Source of the DNA: Candidatus Goldiibacteriota bacterium
GTDB taxonomy: Bacteria > Oederibacteriota > PGYV01 > DSYL01
Assembly (NCBI GenBank): GCA_018000835.1
Contig: JAGNJD010000030.1
Span: 1-34,652, forward strand
Direction of reading: 5' to 3'
Length of the DNA stretch: 34,652 bases
A model generated the notes under the pieces. It worked only from the letters and a program-made list of their open reading frames with translations. It did no database searches and was not told the DNA's origin. How positions within the stretch are numbered: position 1 is the first letter of the stretch; every line of letters begins with the position of its first letter. This document shows positions 26,828 through 34,652 of this stretch, piece after piece. A program made the position numbers and the translations under genes.

Positions 26828-28155
26828 TGGATCAGATATTAAATATTTTTAAGATACCTGAATTAAGAAAACGCATATTTTTTACTTTAGGTATGTTGTT
26901 CATTTTCCGGCTTGGTGCACACGTGCCTACGCCGGGCGTTAACGCACACGTCATGAACATGCTTATTTCACAGCAGGCCGGAGGATTTCTTGGCTTCTTT
27001 GATTTGTTTTCGGGCGGCGCTCTTGGGCAGTTCGCTATTTTTTCACTTGGCATAATGCCTTACATTTCCGCTTCCATTATACTGCAGTTATTGACTGCTG
27101 TTGTCCCGCAACTTGAAGCACTTTCAAAAGAAGGCGATGCAGGAAGAAAGAAAATAACACAATATACGAGATATTTAACCGTAGTTATCTGCATAATACA
27201 GGCAACGGCAGTAACTTTATGGCTTAAAACGGTAAGAATTGGAGAAGTTGCTCTCGTCCCCAATTATAATTTTATGTTTATAATTACTACAGTTCTTACT
27301 TTGACGGCAGGAACTATTTTTTTAATGTGGCTTGGAGAGCAGATGACTGAATACGGAATAGGGAACGGTATGTCCATGCTTATTCTTGCAGGCATAATAG
27401 TAAGGATACCGGGACAGATAGGGAGAATGGTGGGACTCATGCAGGGTGGAACGCTTTCGTTGTTTCAGGTATTGTTTTTCATCGTAGTCATGATTGTAAT
27501 GACGGCGGTAGCTGTCGTATCGCAGCAATCATACAGAAAAATACCAGTCCAATATGCGCAAAGGATTATAGGAAGAAAAATATATCGCGGGCAGTCCACA
27601 AACCTGCCTTTAAAAATAGATTATTCCGGCGTTATTGCCGTTATTTTTTCCTCTTCGATTATGGTAATTCCGACAATGATAGCCAAATTGCTTGAAAGAC
27701 CCGGTCAAACCGGAACTTTCAATAAAATACTCGAAACAATTAACTCAATTTTTTCGGCAGGGCACATCGTTTACATAATAATTTACTCCGCCCTTATCAT
27801 ATTTTTCTGTTATTTTTATACGGCCATAACTTTTAATCCAAACGATCTTGCAGAAAACATGAAGAAAAATGGCGGGTTTGTTCCTGGAATAAGACCTGGG
27901 CAGCCTACCGCCGAATACATAAATAACATTTTGACCCACATTACACTTGGCGGTGCATTACTCATAGTTCTTATTGCCGTCATACCGGATTTGATTGGTT
28001 ATTATACCGGCATTGGTATGTACTTTGGCGGGACAACATTACTTATCATGGTCGGCGTTTCGCTTGATCTTATACAGCAGATAGAAGCGCATCTGGTTAT
28101 GAGACATTACGATGGCTTCATGAAAACTGGAAAAATACGGGGAAGAAGGATATAA
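26827..28155 (+). CDS. secY: Preprotein translocase subunit SecY
   Basis: This 442-residue channel of the Sec translocon sits in the inner membrane and, by family, has ten membrane spans; many long hydrophobic segments are visible. RLGAHVPTPGVN lies near the start, GALGQFAIFSLGIMPYISAS in the plug/TM2 region, and the cytoplasmic loop QQSYRKIPVQYAQRI near residue 240. The C-terminus ends MKTGKIRGRRI. It overlaps rplO by one base; partner secE is at 2026. Confidence 0.98.
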   Translation: MDQILNIFKIPELRKRIFFTLGMLFIFRLGAHVPTPGVNAHVMNMLISQQAGGFLGFFDLFSGGALGQFAIFSLGIMPYISASIILQLLTAVVPQLEALSKEGDAGRKKITQYTRYLTVVICIIQATAVTLWLKTVRIGEVALVPNYNFMFIITTVLTLTAGTIFLMWLGEQMTEYGIGNGMSMLILAGIIVRIPGQIGRMVGLMQGGTLSLFQVLFFIVVMIVMTAVAVVSQQSYRKIPVQYAQRIIGRKIYRGQSTNLPLKIDYSGVIAVIFSSSIMVIPTMIAKLLERPGQTGTFNKILETINSIFSAGHIVYIIIYSALIIFFCYFYTAITFNPNDLAENMKKNGGFVPGIRPGQPTAEYINNILTHITLGGALLIVLIAVIPDLIGYYTGIGMYFGGTTLLIMVGVSLDLIQQIEAHLVMRHYDGFMKTGKIRGRRI

Positions 28156-28168
28156 AAAGGAGGCAACT

Positions 28169-28813
28169 ATGATTATTATTTTATTGGGCCCGCCGGGAGC
28201 AGGTAAAGGTACTTATTCACAAAGACTCATAGAATTTTATAAAATACCGCAGATTTCCACGGGAGACATATTAAGAGCAGCGGTAAAAGAAGGCACGGAA
28301 CTTGGTAATCAGGCAAAGGATTATATGGATAAAGGACTGCTGGTCCCTGATGAAATAATAGTCGGTATAATTGAAGAAAGAATAATGGAAAAGGACTGTG
28401 CAGGAGGATTTTTGCTTGATGGATTTCCCCGTACGGTTAATCAGGCGGATTCATTGGAGTTTATCTTTAAAAGGAACAACTTAAAATTAAAAGGTGTAAT
28501 TAATTTTATAGTAAATGACGATGTTTTATATAAACGGCTTACCGGAAGAAGGCTATGCAAAAACTGTGGTGCTAATTTTAACATATTTACCCTGCCGCCA
28601 CAGAAAGAAGGCGTGTGCGATAAATGCGGCGGAGAGTTGTACCAGAGAGACGACGATAAAGAAGACGTAATTGCAAAAAGGTTAATGGTATATAAAAGTC
28701 AGACTGAACCATTAATAGAGTATTATAAAAAAAGAGAAATATTAAAAGACATTGATGCTTCAACCGGAACTATAGATGAAATAGTGGAGAAAATAAAGGA
28801 GGCATTAAAATAG
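28169..28813 (+). CDS. adk: Adenylate kinase, zinc-lid type
   Basis: This 214-residue enzyme interconverts AMP + ATP and 2 ADP in the cytosol. The P-loop GPPGAGKGT is at 7-15, the NMP-binding TGDILR at 31-36, and DGFPRT at 84-89. The LID carries four cysteines (C130, C133, C150, C153), the structural zinc form. AAAGGAGG precedes the ATG. The secY-adk-map-infA order is common outside the enteric bacteria. Confidence 0.98.
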   Translation: MIIILLGPPGAGKGTYSQRLIEFYKIPQISTGDILRAAVKEGTELGNQAKDYMDKGLLVPDEIIVGIIEERIMEKDCAGGFLLDGFPRTVNQADSLEFIFKRNNLKLKGVINFIVNDDVLYKRLTGRRLCKNCGANFNIFTLPPQKEGVCDKCGGELYQRDDDKEDVIAKRLMVYKSQTEPLIEYYKKREILKDIDASTGTIDEIVEKIKEALK

Positions 28814-28822
28814 AAAAATAGA

Positions 28823-29569
28823 ATGATTGAACTTAAAAGCAAGGAAGAAATAAATAAAATAAAAAAAAGTTGTGAAATAGTTAGAAAAGTTCTGAACAGG
28901 TTAAAAGAGATGACAAGACCTGGTTTAAGTACGATGGATCTCGACGAAGAAGCCAGAAAAATAACGAAAAAATTTGGTGCAAAACCGGCTTTCCTGAATT
29001 ATAGAGGTTATCCAGGTGCGGTTTGTATTTCAGTTAACGAAGAAGTGGTGCATGGGATACCATCACCAAAAAGGATTTTAAAAGATGGAGACATCGTTTC
29101 CATTGATTTTGGAGTCGTATACGACGGATTTTTTGGAGATGCTGCTGAAACGGTCCCGGTTGGTCACGTATCGCCGGTTGCGGAAAAATTGATTAATGTT
29201 ACGAGAGAATCATTGTATAAAGGAATTGAAAAAGCAAGGCCCGGAAATAAATTGTTTGATATATCAAGTGCAGTTCAGGAATATGCCGAGAAAAACGGCT
29301 TTTCAGTCGTCCGCGATTTTGTCGGTCACGGTGTAGGAAAAAAACTGCATGAAGAACCAATGGTTCCTAATTTTGGCAGACCGGGAACCGGAATCAAACT
29401 TGAAAATGGCATGGTCCTGGCAATAGAGCCGATGATAAATGAAAAAGGATATGAAGTTAACATTCTTGACGATGACTGGACTGTTATAACCAGAGATGGT
29501 GGATTGTCGGCACATTTTGAACATACTATTGTGATAACCGAAAATGCCCCGGAAATTTTAACTAAATGA
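28823..29569 (+). CDS. map: Methionine aminopeptidase, type I
   Basis: This 248-residue enzyme removes the initiator Met from nascent proteins. All five metal ligands are present: D95, D106, H169, E202 and E233, plus the substrate-binding histidines H78 and H176. Length is that of a type Ia enzyme without an N-terminal extension. No good ribosome binding site precedes the ATG, which lies 9 bp after the adk stop, so it may be translated by coupling to adk. Confidence 0.98.
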   Translation: MIELKSKEEINKIKKSCEIVRKVLNRLKEMTRPGLSTMDLDEEARKITKKFGAKPAFLNYRGYPGAVCISVNEEVVHGIPSPKRILKDGDIVSIDFGVVYDGFFGDAAETVPVGHVSPVAEKLINVTRESLYKGIEKARPGNKLFDISSAVQEYAEKNGFSVVRDFVGHGVGKKLHEEPMVPNFGRPGTGIKLENGMVLAIEPMINEKGYEVNILDDDWTVITRDGGLSAHFEHTIVITENAPEILTK

Positions 29570-29591
29570 AACGATAAGAAAAGGAAAAATA

Positions 29592-29840
29592 ATGTCAAAA
29601 GAAGATATGATAGAAGCAGAGGGTACGATAATAGAACCATTACCCAATGCTACTTTTCGGGTGGAACTGACAAATGGACACAAGATACTTGCTCATGCTT
29701 CAGGTAAAATGAGAATGAATTTTATACGTCTTTTACCTGGCGACAAGGTCACGGTTCAGCTTTCACCTTACGATTTAAGTAAAGGCAGGATAATTTACAG
29801 GCATGACAGGAAAAAGGAAGAAAAGGAGAAAGAAAAGTGA
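29592..29840 (+). CDS. infA: Translation initiation factor IF-1
   Basis: This 82-residue OB-fold factor occupies the A site during initiation. It has the family core [20 protein letters not shown], then [23 protein letters not shown] and [10 protein letters not shown]. The family is usually about 72 residues; here a Lys/Glu tail ([10 protein letters not shown]) is added. A GGAAAAA site precedes the ATG. It overlaps rpmJ by 4 bp. Confidence 0.97.
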   Translation: MSKEDMIEAEGTIIEPLPNATFRVELTNGHKILAHASGKMRMNFIRLLPGDKVTVQLSPYDLSKGRIIYRHDRKKEEKEKEK

Positions 29841-29950
29841 AAGTAAGAGCATCAATAAAAAAGATATGCGCTAAATGTAAAATAGTAAAAAGAAAAGGTA
29901 AAATATACGTTATTTGCAGCAACCCAAAGCACAAACAAAGGCAGGGTTGA
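29837..29950 (+). CDS. rpmJ: 50S ribosomal protein L36
   Basis: This 37-residue protein, the smallest in the large subunit, begins with GTG at 29837 overlapping the infA stop (GTGA). AAGGAG (29823-29828) inside infA is well placed. C11, C14, C27 and H32 form the standard zinc site, and the ending KHKQRQG is diagnostic. It closes the spc block; a 252-bp gap follows. Confidence 0.96.
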   Translation: MKVRASIKKICAKCKIVKRKGKIYVICSNPKHKQRQG

Positions 29951-29969
29951 TTTTCTGTGATGCAGAAAA
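29951..29969 (+). other. Hairpin directly after rpmJ
   Basis: TTTTCTG (29951-29957) and CAGAAAA (29963-29969) form a perfect 7-bp stem with a 5-nt loop, starting at the base after the rpmJ stop. No U-run follows. It may protect the 3' end of the spc transcript or act in the downstream leader. Confidence 0.4.
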
Positions 29970-30036
29970 GTTCTGTGAATAAGTCATAATGCAAATGCAG
30001 CATAATGGAACAATAACACAGTCGACATGATTACGA

Positions 30037-30072
30037 TTGCCAGTTTTTAGAGACAGATGGCAGGATTTTTTT
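30037..30072 (+). terminator. Candidate terminator of the S10/spc transcript
   Basis: TTGCCA (30037-30042) pairs with TGGCAG (30058-30063, one T-G pair), and a seven-T run follows at 30066-30072. The loop is long (15 nt) and the stem short, so efficiency is doubtful. Its place, after rpmJ and before a promoter-like sequence for rpsM, fits an operon boundary. Confidence 0.4.
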
Positions 30073-30107
30073 ATAAATACAACCCTTTGCCCCGGAGAAA
30101 AACCAAA

Positions 30108-30136
30108 TTGACAGGAAATAAAGCGTTCACAATAAA
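30108..30136 (+). promoter_or_regulatory. Candidate promoter of the alpha operon
   Basis: A perfect TTGACA (30108-30113) is followed after 17 nt by AATAAA (30131-30136), four of six matches. It would give a leader of about 60 nt before rpsM, containing the hairpin at 30149-30169. The weak -10 may indicate a regulated or alternative start. Confidence 0.45.
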
Positions 30137-30148
30137 AATTTTGTAAAA

Positions 30149-30169
30149 ATTCATCCGGAAAGGATGAAT
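30149..30169 (+). promoter_or_regulatory. Leader hairpin before rpsM
   Basis: ATTCATCC (30149-30156) pairs perfectly with GGATGAAT (30162-30169) around a GGAAA loop. Part of the right arm (ATGAAT) can alternatively face ATTCAT at 30172-30177. The hairpin ends about 23 nt before the CAGGAGG of rpsM. In several bacteria S4 regulates this operon by binding its leader; whether this is such a site is unknown. Confidence 0.45.
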
Positions 30170-30202
30170 AAATTCATAATATGATTTTTTCAGGAGGAAA
30201 TA

Positions 30203-30595
30203 ATGGCGAGAATAGTAGGCGTAGATTTACCGAAAAATAAAAGGATAGAAATTGCATTGACATATATATACGGTATAGGACTTTCTCTGTCAAAAAAGAT
30301 ATTGCAGGAAGCCAACGTTAATCCTGATACCAGGGTTTTTAATTTAACTGAAGCGGAGATTCATAAGATTCAGGAAACGATAATAAAAAACGGCATAAAA
30401 GTAGAAGGTGATCTGCGTAAGGAAGTATCGCAGAACATTAAGCGACTTATAGACATTGGTTGTTATCGCGGTTTGCGGCATAGAAAAGGACTGCCGGTCC
30501 ATGGGCAGAGGACCCGTTCTAACGCAAGGACAAGAAAGGGACCAAGAAAAACCGTAGGTACTAAAAAAACCGAACAAACGGGAAAAACGGAATAA
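30203..30595 (+). CDS. rpsM: 30S ribosomal protein S13
   Basis: This 130-residue head protein contacts P-site tRNA and bridges to the 50S. It begins [20 protein letters not shown], has the [12 protein letters not shown] helix-turn segment and the C-terminal [20 protein letters not shown]. The length is slightly above the usual (about 122) because of a short basic tail. CAGGAGG precedes the ATG. It is first in the alpha operon. Confidence 0.98.
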   Translation: MARIVGVDLPKNKRIEIALTYIYGIGLSLSKKILQEANVNPDTRVFNLTEAEIHKIQETIIKNGIKVEGDLRKEVSQNIKRLIDIGCYRGLRHRKGLPVHGQRTRSNARTRKGPRKTVGTKKTEQTGKTE

Positions 30596-30626
30596 ACTAT
30601 AAAAAAATATTTTCAGGAGGCTTATT

Positions 30627-31001
30627 TTGGCAAAGTCAAAAAAACAAAAAACGATTCCAGAGGTTGCAATTGCAAGAATAAATGCCACATTTAATAATAC
30701 GATTGTCACGATAACCACAAAGGAAGGCAATGCCATATCATGGGCAAGTGGTGGAACCGTGGGTATGAAAGGTTCCAGAAAATCCACTCCATTTGCCGCA
30801 CAGATGGCCGCTGAAAAAGCAGGTAAAGATGCATTTGCCCTTGGAGTCCGTAAAGTTGAGGTTTACGTAAAAGGACCTGGTGAAGGAAGAGAACCGGCAA
30901 TAAGGTCATTACAGACGGTTGGACTGGAAATTACGCTGATAAAGGACGTTACGCCCATTCCGCACAACGGTTGCAGACCACCAAAGAAAAGAAGGGTCTG
31001 A
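30627..31001 (+). CDS. rpsK: 30S ribosomal protein S11
   Basis: This 124-residue platform protein next to the mRNA exit has [20 protein letters not shown], the [17 protein letters not shown] segment and [18 protein letters not shown] at the end. The start is TTG at 30627 with CAGGAGG about 7 nt upstream; MAKSKKQK then fits the family N-terminus. A 131-bp gap follows before rpsD. Confidence 0.97.
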   Translation: MAKSKKQKTIPEVAIARINATFNNTIVTITTKEGNAISWASGGTVGMKGSRKSTPFAAQMAAEKAGKDAFALGVRKVEVYVKGPGEGREPAIRSLQTVGLEITLIKDVTPIPHNGCRPPKKRRV

Positions 31002-31087
31002 TATTTTTTGACAGCATTTATAAAATATTTAATTTTTGCAGGAACGGCTGAATTTGGAGATTGTTTTTAAAATCGGGAAATAATTTT

Positions 31088-31102
31088 TTAAGACAGTCTT
31101 AA
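31088..31102 (+). promoter_or_regulatory. Dyad in the rpsK-rpsD gap
   Basis: TTAAGAC (31088-31094) and GTCTTAA (31096-31102) are perfect inverted arms around one base. It is 30 bp before the rpsD start. TTGACA (31008-31013) lies upstream without a good -10. The symmetry suits a DNA-binding site better than an RNA hairpin, which would need a larger loop. Confidence 0.3.
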
Positions 31103-31132
31103 TTTGCGGTTCCGCTTTCAGGAGGTTTAAAT

Positions 31133-31765
31133 TTGGCAAGATATACAAAAGCATTATGCAGGTTATGCAGAAGAGAAGGAATGAAATTGTTCTTAAAGGG
31201 TGACCGGTGCACTACCGAAAAATGTGCATTTTCCAGACGTCCTTACATACCTGGCATGCACCATGATTCTCCAAGGAGAAAATTATCCGAGTATGGCAAA
31301 CAATTGCGTGAAAAACAAAAAGCCAAAAGGATATATGGCATTTTTGAGAGACAGTTTAGACGATATTTTTCAATTGCAAACAGATTGCCGGGAGAAACCG
31401 GAGAAAATCTTTTAAGACTACTTGAAATGCGTCTTGATAACATCGTTTATGAGAGTGGTTTTGCACAGTCACGCAGGCAGGCAAGACTTTTTGTATCGCA
31501 TGGCAAGGTTATGGTTAATGGGAAACGCATAAACATTTCTTCATATCAGGTAAAGCCAGGCCAAAAAATCAGTTTATCGGAAAGCATTTTGAATAACGAA
31601 AACGTAGCGAAAACGATAACGGAAGCGCAGAAAAGGAGAACTACCCCTTCATGGATGGACGTAAATTTTGAGAAAAAAGAAATATTGATAAAAAATCAAC
31701 CCGTAAGAACGGACATTTCCGTTCCCATACAAGAACAACTGATAGTTGAATTATATTCTAAATAA
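31133..31765 (+). CDS. rpsD: 30S ribosomal protein S4, zinc type
   Basis: This 210-residue assembly initiator also regulates its own operon in several bacteria. It has the zinc-binding N-terminus (C9, C12, C26, C31), then RQFRRYFSIANRLPGETGE and the S4 RNA-binding domain with RLDNIVYESGFAQSRRQARL. The start is TTG at 31133, supported by CAGGAGG; the MARYTKALCRLCRREG N-terminus fits the family. It is preceded by a 131-bp spacer. Confidence 0.97.
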   Translation: MARYTKALCRLCRREGMKLFLKGDRCTTEKCAFSRRPYIPGMHHDSPRRKLSEYGKQLREKQKAKRIYGIFERQFRRYFSIANRLPGETGENLLRLLEMRLDNIVYESGFAQSRRQARLFVSHGKVMVNGKRINISSYQVKPGQKISLSESILNNENVAKTITEAQKRRTTPSWMDVNFEKKEILIKNQPVRTDISVPIQEQLIVELYSK

Positions 31766-31787
31766 CAAAGAAAGGGGATACCGTATA

Positions 31788-32786
31788 ATGAAATGGAAAA
31801 ATTTACAAAAACCAAAAAAACTTGAAAAAGTGGAAATGAGCGATAAATTCGGAAAATTCATTTCAGAACCGTTTGAACGTGGTTATGCAATTGCTATAGG
31901 AAATGCACTGCGAAGGATACTGCTTTCGTCCATCCCAGGTGCTGCCATAACGTCTGTAAAAATTGAAGGTGTTCAGCATGAATTTCAGACAATACCGGGA
32001 GTCATGGAAGACGTTTCAGAGATAATATTAAATTTAAAACAGGTAAAAATTTTTATGGATAGTGATTCGCCAAAAAAAATATATCTTGACGTGAGCGGGG
32101 AAAGAGAAATTACGGCAGGTGACATAAAATGCGATAGTGACATTAAAATAATAAATCCGGATCTGCATATTGTTACACTTACAAGCAGGGATGCAAAATT
32201 GTTTATGGAAATGGAAGTTGATGCAGGAAGGGGATACGTGACGGCGGATAAAAATGCCAGGCAGGATATGCCAATAGGGACAATCCCGATTGATTCAATT
32301 TTTACGCCAATTTTAAACGTAAAGGTTGACGTTGAAAATACCAGGGTGGGGCAGATTATTGATTACGACAAATTGATAATTGAGGTTACAACCGACGGGA
32401 GAATATCACCTGAAACGGCAGTAACCCAGGCGGCCATGATATTAAAGGAATATCTCAACATATTTATAACTCAGGAAAGCGAGATAGAGATAAAAGAAGA
32501 AAAGATAGACGAGGAAAAAGAAAAACAAAAATTACTTCTATCCAAAAGTGTTGAGGAACTGGAACTTTCCGTGCGATCGTCAAATTGCCTGAAAACTGCA
32601 AATATTAAAACCATTGCAGATCTCGTCATAAAGTCGGACATAGATATGTTAAAATACAGAAATTTTGGAAGGAAATCACTTAATGAAATAAAGGAAGTTC
32701 TCGCAGAAATGGGACTTAATTTTGGAATGAAAATTGACAAAGAAACCCTGAAAGAGATAAAAAAAGCAGCAAAAGCAAACAAGTGA
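31788..32786 (+). CDS. rpoA: RNA polymerase subunit alpha
   Basis: This 332-residue subunit's N-terminal domain dimerises to start polymerase assembly ([22 protein letters not shown], about 28-49). A charged linker at about 235-260 precedes the C-terminal DNA- and activator-binding domain ([19 protein letters not shown] and [19 protein letters not shown]). ATG at 31788 is chosen because AAAGGGG lies 10 nt upstream; the ATG 42 bp earlier lies within rpsD. An 82-bp gap with a locally GC-richer patch follows. Confidence 0.98.
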   Translation: MKWKNLQKPKKLEKVEMSDKFGKFISEPFERGYAIAIGNALRRILLSSIPGAAITSVKIEGVQHEFQTIPGVMEDVSEIILNLKQVKIFMDSDSPKKIYLDVSGEREITAGDIKCDSDIKIINPDLHIVTLTSRDAKLFMEMEVDAGRGYVTADKNARQDMPIGTIPIDSIFTPILNVKVDVENTRVGQIIDYDKLIIEVTTDGRISPETAVTQAAMILKEYLNIFITQESEIEIKEEKIDEEKEKQKLLLSKSVEELELSVRSSNCLKTANIKTIADLVIKSDIDMLKYRNFGRKSLNEIKEVLAEMGLNFGMKIDKETLKEIKKAAKANK

Positions 32787-32868
32787 TGTGGCAGAACGGC
32801 GTTGCGGGACGGCAGCATAGTTACGTTTAAAAATATGTAATTTACCAAACGATATCAAGGAGTTAAAA

Positions 32869-33372
32869 ATGAGACATTTAAAGAAAGGGAAAAAATTTGG
32901 AAGACCCAGGGACCATAGAAAAGCATTAATGAAAATGTTATGTTATCAGATTATCAAAAATGGCAGCATAGTGACGACGGAAGCAAAGGCAAAATATTTA
33001 AGGACGGTCATAGAACCGCTTATTACAAAAGCAAAAAAGGGCGGATTGCATAACGTAAGGCTTATTTCAAAAGTAATAACTGACAAGGCATTGATAACAA
33101 AATTGTGTAAGGAAGTAGCGCCTTTATATGCAGAGAGAAATGGCGGATATACGAGGATTTTAAAACTTGAAAATCGTGCGGGTGATAATGCACCAATGGT
33201 TTTAATAGAACTTGTAGACAGGGAAAAAATTTACAAAAAAGAAACGCCAAAAGAAAAAAGCAAAAAGCAGGAAGTAAAAGAAACAAAAGAAATAAAGACA
33301 ACAAAAGAAGCAAAGGCAAAAAAAGAAGTAAAGACAAAAAATGAAGTTAAGGAAAAGGAAGAAAAAAAATAA
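32869..33372 (+). CDS. rplQ: 50S ribosomal protein L17 with charged tail
   Basis: This 167-residue protein has a normal L17 domain to about residue 118: it begins MRHLKKGKKFGRPRDHRKAL and has NGGYTRILKLENRAGDNAPM. Residues 121-167 are an added low-complexity tail made almost only of Lys, Glu, Thr, Ala and Val. Longer charged L17 tails occur in other bacteria. CAAGGAG precedes the ATG. It is last in the alpha operon. Confidence 0.97.
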   Translation: MRHLKKGKKFGRPRDHRKALMKMLCYQIIKNGSIVTTEAKAKYLRTVIEPLITKAKKGGLHNVRLISKVITDKALITKLCKEVAPLYAERNGGYTRILKLENRAGDNAPMVLIELVDREKIYKKETPKEKSKKQEVKETKEIKTTKEAKAKKEVKTKNEVKEKEEKK

Positions 33373-33434
33373 ATATCGCAGCGGAAACTATGATTTCCAA
33401 CGGCTTCAATTTCAAAAAAATTTAATTGACGTAA

Positions 33435-34412
<978 letters not shown>

Positions 34413-34418
34413 CATAAT

Positions 34419-34434
34419 GGGCTTATTTTAGCCC
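34419..34434 (+). terminator. Weak hairpin after fba
   Basis: GGGCT (34419-34423) and AGCCC (34430-34434) form a 5-bp GC-rich stem with a 6-nt loop, 7 bp after the fba stop. No T-run follows, so it is not a textbook intrinsic terminator. A purely A/T inverted repeat (34485-34493 with 34500-34508) lies further on, at the end of the converging gene, and may help both strands. Confidence 0.3.
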
Positions 34435-34497
34435 GGGTATATACAGATTATTAAACAAAATACAAAGTATTAGTCATAATAGATAATTAAAATTAAT

Positions 34498-34652
34498 TTA
34501 TTTTAATTTTAAAAATGCTTCTTCGAAAACTTCTTTGGGCCTGTAGCCGACGAATTGTTCCCTTATATTGCCATCTTTGTCTATTATGAAAGTGGTTGGC
34601 AGGCCGCGTATCCCGCCATAATCATTGGCGATTTTTTCGTCTGCCATTGCAA
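34498..34652 (-). CDS. Thioredoxin-like (TlpA/redoxin family) protein, C-terminal part
   Basis: The last 50 codons of a minus-strand gene are visible; the start and the CxxC active site lie beyond the window. The translated part contains YGGIRGLPTTFIIDKDGNI, with the conserved cis-proline (G-L-P-T-T-F) and the strand-turn I-D-K-D-G typical of thioredoxin folds of the TlpA/ResA/AhpC-TSA type, then FVGYRPKEVFE and a C-terminal helix. Its substrate is unknown. It converges on fba. Confidence 0.8.
   Translation of the reverse strand, partial: AMADEKIANDYGGIRGLPTTFIIDKDGNIREQFVGYRPKEVFEEAFLKLK

Noticed and set aside
31746..31787. Longer RpoA start overlapping rpsD
   Set aside because: It has no ribosome binding site, lies within rpsD codons, and adds residues with no family match; AAAGGGG precedes the ATG at 31788.
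33241..33369. Lys/Glu-rich repeat at the end of rplQ as a DNA repeat element
   Set aside because: It is imperfect, in frame and codes for a charged tail of L17; it does not look like a tandem repeat or CRISPR.

Overview
The window is a bacterial transcription/translation super-cluster of about 34 kb. It comes from an A+T-rich genome that favours AAA, ATA, TTA and AGA codons. Nearly every gene is on the + strand, tightly packed and preceded by a strong GGAGG-type ribosome binding site. The zinc-binding (Cys4-type) forms of L33, L36, S4, S14 and L24, a zinc-lid adenylate kinase, and an EF-Tu switch I that lacks the usual RGITI string argue against a gammaproteobacterium. From memory, that EF-Tu form resembles the Planctomycetota/PVC and related candidate-phylum type. 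This placement is an inference and not secure.

Layout: (1) a left edge with a doubtful 41-codon minus-strand ORF, then tRNA-Thr(GGT), tuf copy 1, rpmG, tRNA-Trp(CCA), secE and nusG; (2) the beta operon rplK-rplA-rplJ-rplL-rpoB-rpoC; (3) a 303-bp spacer with a consensus promoter and an attenuator-like leader, then the str operon rpsL-rpsG-fusA-tuf copy 2; (4) S10 and spc operons, rpsJ to rplO with secY-adk-map-infA-rpmJ; (5) a 252-bp spacer, then the alpha operon rpsM-rpsK-rpsD-rpoA-rplQ; (6) class II fructose-bisphosphate aldolase; (7) the C-terminal end of a thioredoxin-like protein on the minus strand, cut by the window edge.

Together the genes encode the core RNA polymerase subunits (alpha, beta, beta'), NusG, elongation factors Tu and G, initiation factor IF-1, the SecY/SecE translocon core, N-terminal Met removal, and most of the ribosomal proteins usually found in this conserved cluster. 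Nothing looks mobile: there is no transposase, integrase, CRISPR array, toxin-antitoxin or defence gene.

I found no wholly new protein system. The most interesting signals are non-coding or compositional. They are a str-operon leader with mutually exclusive terminator and antiterminator pairings behind a perfect promoter, an upstream 10-bp inverted repeat around tandem -10 boxes, a very strict preference for ACGT at Asp/Asn/His/Tyr-Val codon junctions (23 of 23 in rpoB), a non-canonical EF-Tu switch I carried in two apparently identical copies, and several hairpin-containing leaders inside the ribosomal operons.
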